Position numbers and translations under genes: made by a program. Of a stretch of 64,000 nucleotides of DNA, positions 51,066 through 58,200 are shown one piece after another (position 1 is the first letter of the stretch; each line of letters begins with the position of its first letter). A model generated the notes under the pieces. The model was not told where the DNA came from. It made no database searches and saw only the letters and a program-made list of their open reading frames with translations. The DNA lies in the NCBI GenBank assembly GCA_027314165.1, contig DAHVCH010000003.1:113205-177204 (forward strand). The letters run 5' to 3'. Origin of the DNA: Thermoplasmata archaeon (GTDB lineage Archaea > Thermoplasmatota > Thermoplasmata > Lutacidiplasmatales > UBA184).

Positions 51066-51113
51066 GCCCGCCCCGAAGGGCGGGCCCCTGCCGCACCCCG
51101 GCGTTAGCCGGGG
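51066..51113 (-). terminator. Two tandem hairpins after the SSB gene, one with a UUCG loop
   Basis: On the minus strand, first CCCCGGC-TAAC-GCCGGGG, then GCCCGCCC-TTCG-GGGCGGGC: perfect 7- and 8-bp stems with 4-nt loops. They lie after the SSB stop (51139) and before the next TATA box (51041). C(UUCG)G loops are unusually stable in RNA. Likely a 3'-end or stability element. There is no strong T-run, so termination itself is not proven. Confidence 0.6.
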
Positions 51114-51138
51114 GAATGGTTGGGTCCGAACGGTCGGT

Positions 51139-51612
51139 TCAGAAGCGCCGAGGGGAGTCGCCCTCGCCGCCCCGGTCGCTGCGGCCGTAGCCGCCGCGGC
51201 CCCCGAAGCCCCCGCCGCCGCCACCGCCGCCACCGAAGTAGCGGCGCTCGGACTGGAACTCCTGGGCGCTCATGTCGAGCGCGGTGTTGACGCTGGCCAT
51301 CGCTTCGGTGGACTTGTTGAGGTTCCCGTAGCGGCCGACGTTGAGGCGGATGTGCCCCCGGACGAGGGAGACGTATCCGTTGTCGATCAGGACGATGTCA
51401 TCCTTCGCGATCTGGCCGATCTGGTCGTTCCAGAGCGACAGCGTGACGGTGGCCGTGTCGTCGCCGATCACGGCCTCAGCGACCTTTCGGGGGTCGCCGT
51501 ACTTGCCCATCACTTCCTTGGCGTCTCCGACGGAGACCACCTTGGCGAGGATGTTCACTTGCTTCGAGCTCGGCGTCAGGTCCTTCACTTTTGTCAGGGG
51601 CTTGTCTACCAT
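51139..51612 (-). CDS. ssb: Single-OB-fold ssDNA-binding protein (crenarchaeal-SSB/RPA-like)
   Basis: A 157-residue protein with one OB fold: KVKDLTPSSKQVNILAKVVSVGD, VAEAVIGDDTATVTLSLWNDQIGQI, DDIVLIDNGYVSLVRGHIRLNVGRYG. This is the pattern of Sulfolobus SSB and archaeal RPA-type OB domains. A Gly-rich tail (nine consecutive Gly, then FGGRGGYG and Arg residues) follows, as a flexible interaction tail. It binds single-stranded DNA in replication and repair. ATG 51612 is chosen because the fold starts directly after it; the frame extends upstream without conserved residues. The leader may be long, since the nearest TATA-like CAAATAC is near 51,780. Confidence 0.88.
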   Translation of the reverse strand: MVDKPLTKVKDLTPSSKQVNILAKVVSVGDAKEVMGKYGDPRKVAEAVIGDDTATVTLSLWNDQIGQIAKDDIVLIDNGYVSLVRGHIRLNVGRYGNLNKSTEAMASVNTALDMSAQEFQSERRYFGGGGGGGGGFGGRGGYGRSDRGGEGDSPRRF

Positions 51613-52248
51613 TGGCGTTCCCTTCTTTCGTTCGCGTTCTTGTCGCACCCTCGTCGCATCCCCGCGAGAAGCACGACTTCGCACTCAGCAGAAGTTCGGA
51701 AGAACCCCGGCGCAAGGGCAGCGTGTCGAATCTTCGGGCGGGAACGTTCCTTGGGTAACCGCTACACACGGAACAGGGTATTTGAGCCTGGCCAAGCGAC
51801 GCTCTCGCACGGGGGGACCCACGGATCGCGAGCCTCTCGTCCCCGCATCCGGGGGCCCATCCCCCCGAGACCGCGTTCACGATCCCGTTCGCCACTTCGT
51901 CGTTTGTCGGTTCGCGGAAGTCTGGACCCACCTCCCCTGTGAGGGGAGGAGGCGGTCCTTGACCGCCAGCTACTCCCCCTCGTCGCCCACGCCCGTGGGA
52001 GGGAGCGCGGTGTCGGTGGCACCGGCAAACTCCCCACGTCTGGCACGGCTTTTTTCCCCGCTTCTATTTGAACCATGCTGGTCACCTCGTTCCCTTCCTT
52101 GCGTGATGTAGGGGCCTGTTGGCCCGAGACTCGCGTGGAATGACAGGGGCGGGGGTCTCCGCCGAGGATGGTCCTCGGGCGGAAGGACCATCCGAGGCTC
52201 GTCGTCTCCCTCCACGAAGGGGGGGAGGAGCGATTGGAGGAGGGGCTC
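51613..52248. other. Gene-poor region between ssb and a remnant cluster
   Basis: No supported gene in these 636 bases. On the minus strand a TATA-like CTCAAATACC near 51,778 could be the ssb promoter, giving a leader of about 140 nt. A run of six T (GGCTTTTTTCCCC near 52,047) and TTCTATTTG near 52,062 are the AT-richest spots. No rRNA, tRNA or repeat array is visible. Confidence 0.45.
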
Positions 52249-52488
52249 CTACCCCTCCGAGCTGGGGAGACACCCGGCCTCCCTGGCCTCCCTGGCCCGG
52301 ACCTCGCTCATCCAGTCGATCGGGCTGGCGAGGCCCTCCCGAAGGTCGTCCACGTGGATGGGCTGCCACCCGTGCCGCCCCGAGCACCAGCCGCCCATCC
52401 CGTCGTGCGGGGACCCGGGGTGGACGACTCGCGCCCCGTCCGTCTCCGCGTGGGGACAGAGGTCCCGGACAGTGCCCCGAATCGCGCG
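52249..52488 (-). pseudogene. Gene remnant with paralogous copy at 53,286
   Basis: The frame reads LRAIRGTVRDLCPHAE, DGMGGWCSGRHGWQPIHVDDLREGLA and ends SEVRAREAREAGCLPSSEG. No standard start codon gives a complete domain, and the N-terminal side seems to continue in a different frame (RRFCARFGALSG), suggesting decay. The last about 28 residues are similar to the end of a small frame at 53286-53420 (VLATPADRMSEVRAREGACL). Family unknown. Confidence 0.4.
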
Positions 52489-52703
52489 CAGAACCTGCGC
52501 AGGCGGGTCTGGTCGCGCATGACGAGCGCACGGGCCTCGGGTTGGGCCCCGAGGGCCACTTGAGCGGCGGCGACCCGACCCTTGCGCTGGGCCTCGGCAC
52601 GGGCCCTCGCGCGCTCGTCTGCGCCAAGGGCGCCTCCATCTGTCGGCTGACCGAGGGGCAGGTCGGATGGCCGAAGCACCCGAGGGAGGAGAAGCCGACC
52701 TCC

Positions 52704-52991
52704 CTACACTCCGAGCTCGGAGAGCCGGTCGTAGACCCGACGACGGTGGTCGACCATCACCACCTCGAGGACCGCCCCGTCCCACCGAAAGACGGCCCGA
52801 CGGCGGCCGACCTTGAGCCGCCAGTGGAGCTTCGCGCGCCGCAACTGCTTCAGGTCGAGCGGCTCGGACGGTCGAAGAGGGTTCGGGCTCTCCTGGAGGA
52901 CGTGGAACGCCACGTCGAACGCCCGCTGGACGTCGGGGTCCAGTGCGGAGAACTCGCGGAGCGCGCTCGGCTTGATGCGGACGTCCACCAC
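52704..52991 (-). CDS. RelE/ParE-family toxin (second locus)
   Basis: This 95-residue protein has the RelE plan: MVDVRIKPSALREFSALDPDVQRAFDVAFHVL, then LRRAKLHWRLKVGRRRAVFRWDGAVLEVVMVDHRRRVYDRL. The core WRLKVGRRRAVFRWDG matches the RelE strand motif closely. It follows its antitoxin after 3 nt on the same strand. It is paralogous in layout to the pair at 30,277-30,771 but the two toxins are clearly different sequences. Likely role: growth-regulating endoribonuclease. Confidence 0.85.
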   Translation of the reverse strand: MVDVRIKPSALREFSALDPDVQRAFDVAFHVLQESPNPLRPSEPLDLKQLRRAKLHWRLKVGRRRAVFRWDGAVLEVVMVDHRRRVYDRLSELGV

Positions 52992-52994
52992 GAG

Positions 52995-53252
52995 CTACCC
53001 GCGTCTCCGCCGGGGCGCCAGGGCGGGGAGCGACCTTCGGGCGACCTCCCACGGGACCGAGACCTCCTCACGCTCGCGGCGGGCGACCTCCAGGCGCTGC
53101 GCGTAGGTCAGGTCATCGTCCATCAGCTCGTTGAGGAACTGGTCCACCGATTGACCGGGCCGCAGGTGAGAGCGCAGGCGGGCCATCGTCTGCTTGCGCA
53201 GGCTGGCCGAGGTGAAAGCTGCCGTCGACACGAAGGTGTCTATGGATTCCAT
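52995..53252 (-). CDS. Antitoxin of the second RelE-type module
   Basis: An 85-residue protein starting MESIDTFVSTAAFTSASLRKQTMARLRSHLRPGQSVDQFLNELMDDD-type helices, then AQRLEVARREREEVSVPWEVARRSLPAL and a basic tail. The central RxGQSVDQFLNELM segment resembles archaeal antitoxins that pair with RelE toxins. Antitoxins of this sort bind DNA with the N-terminus and the toxin with the C-terminus. It precedes the toxin gene by 3 nt. Confidence 0.7.
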   Translation of the reverse strand: MESIDTFVSTAAFTSASLRKQTMARLRSHLRPGQSVDQFLNELMDDDLTYAQRLEVARREREEVSVPWEVARRSLPALAPRRRRG

Positions 53253-53573
53253 AGGTATGAGCCTTCCCGCACCCGGGGCGCTCCGTCAGACCTCGGACCC
53301 GGGGAGGCACGCGCCCTCCCGGGCCCGCACTTCGGACATCCGATCGGCGGGGGTCGCGAGGACCTCCATGACGTCCTCGACCGCATCCCGAATGCGGCAA
53401 ACGGCTTTGACGCCGCCCATGAGCCTTCGACGTCTCAGCCACCCGGCCATCCCCCCTTCTCTTCCCATCACTGAGGTGACGCCCGAGGAAGGCTTCTCCC
53501 AGGCGGGGCTCACCTACCTGCAGTGGCGGCGAGACCGCCACACGCCAGGCCAGGAGATTCCGGGTGACCACCA
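53253..53573. other. Spacer with a second copy of a short remnant
   Basis: A small minus frame at 53286-53420 reads VKAVCRIRDAVEDVMEVLATPADRMSEVRAREGACLPGSEV-like (written here in part) and is related to the end of the remnant at 52249-52488. With the toxin-antitoxin genes between them, the two copies flank the module. No other gene is supported in these 321 bases. Confidence 0.4.
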
Positions 53574-54770
53574 CTACCCGTGAGGAGCCCCTTCGATCGC
53601 GGAGTCGATCCATTTCTCGACCTCCGCGCGCTTTTCCTTCTGCTGGGCGAGGAACGCGTCCACCCGGGGGACGAGGCGGGCCTTGCACTCCCCGCAGAGG
53701 AGCTCTCCGCTGCGGCAGGTGCGCGTGATCTCCTCGAACTCCTTGGCCTCCGGGGCGAAGCGGCTGCGCCAGAGGGCCCACACCGAGCAGACCTCGGGGG
53801 TGGCGCCGAGGCGCCGCTGCTCCTCCACGGTGGCCCGCCCGCCGGTGAACGCGTGGGAGATCTTCCTCTGCACGTCCTTCGGGCTGTCGGAAAGGAAGAT
53901 CGCGTTGTCGCGGCGGTCGGCCGAGGAGCTCATCTTCTCGTCGCCGAGCAGTCCCGGGAGCATCCGGTTGTGGAGCAGCGCGGGCTTGGGGTAGCCCAGC
54001 GCCTCGGCCACGTCGCGGGTGATCCGGAAGTGCGGGTCCTGGTCGACCCCGCACGGGATGAGGCAGGGGATCGGCCGGTGCGCCCGGGCCGAGGGGAGGA
54101 ACGCCGGCACCGACTGGATGGCCGTGAAGAAGATGCTGCCGATGTTGTTGTCGTTCTTGAACCCGAAGACGGCCTTGGCCGTGGAGAACGTCACCCGCTT
54201 CGCCACCTCGAGCGCGAGGGGATAGAGGGCGGGGATCGACACCGTGTCGAAGAGGATGTGGGTCCTCTTCGGGTCGAAGCCCACCGTGAGGAGGTCCAGA
54301 AGGTTGTCCCGCCCGAGCCTGTAGGTGTCCGCGAGCGTGAGGTCGTGGCGCCCTCCCGCCCCCGAGAAGAGGAACTTCTCGTCGTCGGTCACCTGGATCC
54401 AGAGGTCCACGCCCAGCTTGCGCTGGAGGTAGGCGCAGAGCTCGAAGGGGATCAGGTGGGCGAGGTGGATGTCGCCGGAGGGCCCCCGGCCCGTGTAGAG
54501 GAAGAACGGGTCGCCCCGCTCGTAGCTGTCGAGCACCTGGGGCAGGTCCCGGTGCGTGATGTAGATCTCCCGCGCCAGGAGCGGGTGCAGCGGGCTTCCC
54601 AGGAGGCGCTCCAGCCGCGCGAGCAGGGGGGCGTCGACGGGGGAGGTACCGAACTGTTCCCGCAGGCGGTCGTAGTCGATCTTCCCCTTCACCTCCCAGG
54701 GCGTGACCTTGAACGCGGGCTGGGCCGGAGGGTGGGCGTGCGGCTCGGGGGGGTCGGCGGGATCGGTCAT
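53574..54770 (-). CDS. trpS: Tryptophanyl-tRNA synthetase (archaeal/eukaryotic type)
   Basis: A 398-residue class I synthetase. An N-terminal VTPWEVKGKIDYDRLREQFG is typical of the archaeal/eukaryotic type. The HIGH-like motif is GRGPSGDIHLAHL (102-105), followed by WIQVTDDEKFLF, the tryptophan/tRNA region IGSIFFTAIQSVPAF and CGVDQDPHFRITRDVAE, and KMSSS at 279-283. It charges tRNA-Trp. It follows a small zinc protein gene by 25 nt. Confidence 0.95.
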   Translation of the reverse strand: MTDPADPPEPHAHPPAQPAFKVTPWEVKGKIDYDRLREQFGTSPVDAPLLARLERLLGSPLHPLLAREIYITHRDLPQVLDSYERGDPFFLYTGRGPSGDIHLAHLIPFELCAYLQRKLGVDLWIQVTDDEKFLFSGAGGRHDLTLADTYRLGRDNLLDLLTVGFDPKRTHILFDTVSIPALYPLALEVAKRVTFSTAKAVFGFKNDNNIGSIFFTAIQSVPAFLPSARAHRPIPCLIPCGVDQDPHFRITRDVAEALGYPKPALLHNRMLPGLLGDEKMSSSADRRDNAIFLSDSPKDVQRKISHAFTGGRATVEEQRRLGATPEVCSVWALWRSRFAPEAKEFEEITRTCRSGELLCGECKARLVPRVDAFLAQQKEKRAEVEKWIDSAIEGAPHG

Positions 54771-54795
54771 CTTCCGCGGCTCCTCTCGCCCGGCC

Positions 54796-55125
54796 CTACT
54801 CCGGGAAGCTGATCCGGCCCAGGAGCTTCTCCCGGTCCGAGGTCGAGATCCCGAGGCTGGTGAGGTTCTCCCCCACGCACACGCGGTCGTGCATGGCGAG
54901 CACGGTCTCTCCGCAGGAGGGGCAGGGGGTGCGTCCCTGCGCCAGGCGGTTCAGGTTCTCCCGGGGAAGTCCGCGCTCCTTCGTGTTGAGCTGCCGCAGG
55001 AGCGCGGTCAAGGTCGCGCCCCGGTCCATGTTCGAGAAAGGGACCCGGACGGCCGCGTTGCAGTTCGGGCAGTGCGGCAGGTTCCGGCAGGTGCAGGACA
55101 CGAGCGCGGCCACCGAGTTCCCCAC
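54796..55125 (-). CDS. Small zinc-binding protein upstream of trpS
   Basis: A protein of about 109 residues with two cysteine pairs and extra Cys: SCTCRNLPHCPNCNAAVRVPF near the N-terminus and RTPCPSCGETVLAMHDRVC near the middle. These could bind one or two zincs. No family recognised. The frame starts at TTG 55128 or GTG 55125. It lies 25 nt before trpS on the same strand, so it may be co-transcribed. Confidence 0.65.
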   Translation of the reverse strand: MGNSVAALVSCTCRNLPHCPNCNAAVRVPFSNMDRGATLTALLRQLNTKERGLPRENLNRLAQGRTPCPSCGETVLAMHDRVCVGENLTSLGISTSDREKLLGRISFPE

Positions 55126-55193
55126 CAAGAGCCTTACGGAGCCTCCGCGCCGCGGTAACGGCCCTCCCAGAGCCCCCGGGCACCTAGCGCCAA

Positions 55194-55220
55194 CCTCAAT
55201 TTATGAGGAATCTTATATCC
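55194..55220 (+). promoter_or_regulatory. Promoter of the giant surface-protein operon: inverted repeat plus TATA box
   Basis: CCTCA-ATTTA-TGAGG (55194-55208) is a perfect 5-bp inverted repeat, directly followed by the TATA box TCTTATATCC (55211-55220). The TATA centre is about 37 nt before ATG 55252. The repeat could be an operator for the operon or overlap the promoter of the divergent zinc-protein gene. Confidence 0.55.
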
Positions 55221-55251
55221 CGTTCCAAACCTCGAGCCGCCGTTGGGTCCC

Positions 55252-58200
55252 ATGTCCTCCTCGAGAGACCGCCCGCTGCCGAGCCTCCTTGCGCCGATCA
55301 CCATCCTGCTTCCCCTGACGCTCCTCGCGACGGTCCTTCTCCCCGGTGTCGGGGTGGGCGTGGGGCCCCTGGGGACCGCCCCCCCGCCCAGCTCGGGCGT
55401 GGCCCCGGTCCAGTCCGCCCATCCCGGCTCCGGGTTCGCGCCCAAGGACGGCGCGTTCGTCACGGTGGCCATCGCGCCGCCGTCGTCGGTCCTGGTCGCG
55501 GGCGGCTCGGAGGTCCTGAGCGCCCTGGTCTCGCCCTCTTCCGACGGCGGGGTCGTCGAGGTGACCTCCTGGCTCTGGAGCCTTTCCCCGGGGGCCCCCG
55601 GCTACCTCGGGCCGCTCGACCAGTCCTCGGCCACCTTCTACGCCGCGTCGGTGACGACACCGACGGAAGCCCTCGTGACGGTGGAGGTCCGGGGGTTCGT
55701 GTTTCCCCTATGGGAGGGCGAGTTCTTCTCCGTGGAGGCCACCGCCCCGGTCACCGTCGTGGCTCCCCTGACGGCGAGCCCTATCTCCGAGACCCCCGAC
55801 CCCGCCTCGCCGGGGGAGCCCGTCACCCTGAGCACGATCGTCGGCGGGGGATCCTCGCCGTACTCGATAGCCTTCCAGTTGGGCGACGGTGCGACCGCGA
55901 GCCTGACCTCGGACGTTCCGGGGCCCGTGTCGGTCACCCACGACTATGCCGCGGGCAGCTACGCGCCCACGGCTTCCGTCGTGGACGGTCAGGGGACCGA
56001 GGTCCCGACGTCCTCCGCGGGCTCCCTGGTGGTGACCTCGCACCTCGGGGCGGCCATCCTCGCTCCCGCCGTCGCGGACGAAGGGGCTCCCCTGGTCGTG
56101 CGATCCAGCGTCGGCGGCGGGGCCGCGCCCTACTCCTACCTCTGGTCGAACTCCTGGGGAGGCGCATCCTACGCCACCGGCGCGTGGACGTTCGTGCCAG
56201 GCCAGGAAGGGCCGCTGAGCCTCCAGCTCACGGTCACGGACGCGGACGGGCAGGTCGCCGTCGCCCCCCCGCTCCCGGTCCAGGTGGTGGCCCCTCCCGC
56301 CCTCACGCTCTCCGGCGGCACTTCCGTCGCCGACGTCGGAAGCGCATTCCCCCTGACGATCCAGGTGACCGGAGGGGCCGGGCCCTTCCAGCTCTCCTGG
56401 GACCCGGGCGAGGACGCCGGGACGCTCTTCACGGAGGTCCCCTCGGACGGGACGTACTCGGAGCCCTACACGTTCTCGATGCCGGGCGCGCTCTCGGCCA
56501 CCGCCCAGGTCCAGGATGCCCTGGGTGTCGACTTCGGCACCAGCGCGTCCGTCGGGCGGATCGTCCCGGCCCCCTCGATCTCCTTGCAGGCGGCCCCGGG
56601 GGTGCCGACGGAAGGGCAGCCGTTCTCGCTCACGGCGATGGTGGGCGACGGCGTCCCCCCCTACGACTGGAGCTGGAGCTTCGACGGCCCCGTCGTCTCC
56701 TCCTCGCCCATGAGGGGCACCCTCACGGGCGCCGGTAGCGTCGCGTGGAACGGGACCCTTCCGGCGGCCGAGGACCTCGTCGCAGACCTCCAGGTCGTCG
56801 ACGCCTCGGGAGGGGTCGCGAACGGGTCCATCGACCTGGAGGTCCTGGCCCCGCTGCAGGCGTCGGTCTCCGCCCAGCCCTCCCGGGGCGAGGTGGGCCG
56901 CCCGATCTCCACCCAGGTCACCCTCGTCGGAGGCCAGGGCCCGTACAGCCTTGCGCTCTCCGCCTCCGACGGCGAGACGCTCTCCTGCGCGATAGCCCTC
57001 CCCGGGACGCAGACGTTCACGCTCATGCCGCAGGTTCCCGGGAACCTCACGATCGTCGCCCGGGTCTCGGACGCGCTCGGCCACTCCTACCTCGCGGGGA
57101 CGACGGTCCCGATCGCCCCCGCCTTCCGCGCGCTGCTCTCCATGAACGGCACGGAGATCGACGCCGGCGGGCAGACCACCGTGGTCCTCCTGCTGCAGGG
57201 GGGATGGGGCCCCTTCCAGGGGGACGTGGCCCTCTCCGACGGCCGGGTCTTCCCCGTGCAGACCTCCTCCACGAGGGTCGTCCTTCGCCTGCCCTTCCCC
57301 GACCCGGGGAGCTTCACCGTGAGCGCTCAGGCGACCGATGCGCTGGGAAGCTCCTCCGGCAGCTCGGCCGTGGTCACGATCGCCCCGGACCCCTGGGTCG
57401 TCCTCACGGCCGGGGGCACGCAGTCCGACGTCGGCGCTCCTCTCGCGTTCCTGGCGACGGCCGGCGGAGGTTCGGGGGCCTTCCCCTCGCTCTCCGTCAA
57501 CTTCGGCGACGGGAACCACTCCGGCGCGTGGGCCTCGACCCACGTCTACGCGAGGGTGGGGAACTACGTCGCCAACGCGAGCCTCACCGACTCCGTCGGC
57601 GGCCACGCGTCCTCCTCACCCGTGGACATCGCCGTGGTCCCGGCCCCCCAGGTGGCGGCGGAGCTTCTGGTGCCGGGGACCGACGCCGGTCTCGCGGCGG
57701 GATTCTCCAGCGAGGTCGCCTTCGGCACGCCCCCGTTCTCGTACCGGTGGGACTTCGGCGACGGGACGGTGAGCGCGCTGGCCGACCCCTCGCACATCTT
57801 CCAGCGTCCGGGGCTCTACCAGGTCGCGCTCACGGTCACCGACAGCGTCGGAGCCTCCTCGGTCGCCCCGACCGTCAACGTCACGGTCTCCGCCCCGCCC
57901 GCTCTTTCGGTCTCCTCGAACCGCTCCTCGCTCGAGGTCGGGGCCCCCGCCCTCTTCCAGGCGACCGCGCTCGGAGGGGCCACCCCCGAGCAGGTGACCT
58001 GGAGCTTCGGCGACGGCTCCGTCGCCACCGGCATGGTCCTGGTCCACACCTACACCGTTCCGGGAACGTACACGGTGGTAGCCTCGCTCTCCGACGCCGC
58101 GGGCGGCTCCGCGGCGATGGACCTCGTCGTGAGCGTCGCACCGGCCCTCGCGTCGGTCGGGGTCGTCTCCGGTCCCGGCGCGGCCGAGGTCGGCGTGCGC

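Noticed and set aside
51066..51113. Tandem hairpins considered as CRISPR-like repeats
   Set aside because: The two stems differ in sequence, there are only two, and no unique spacers of regular length are present.
52168..52563. 131-codon plus frame in the remnant region
   Set aside because: Pro/Arg-rich reading antisense to the better minus-frame remnant, with no motif.
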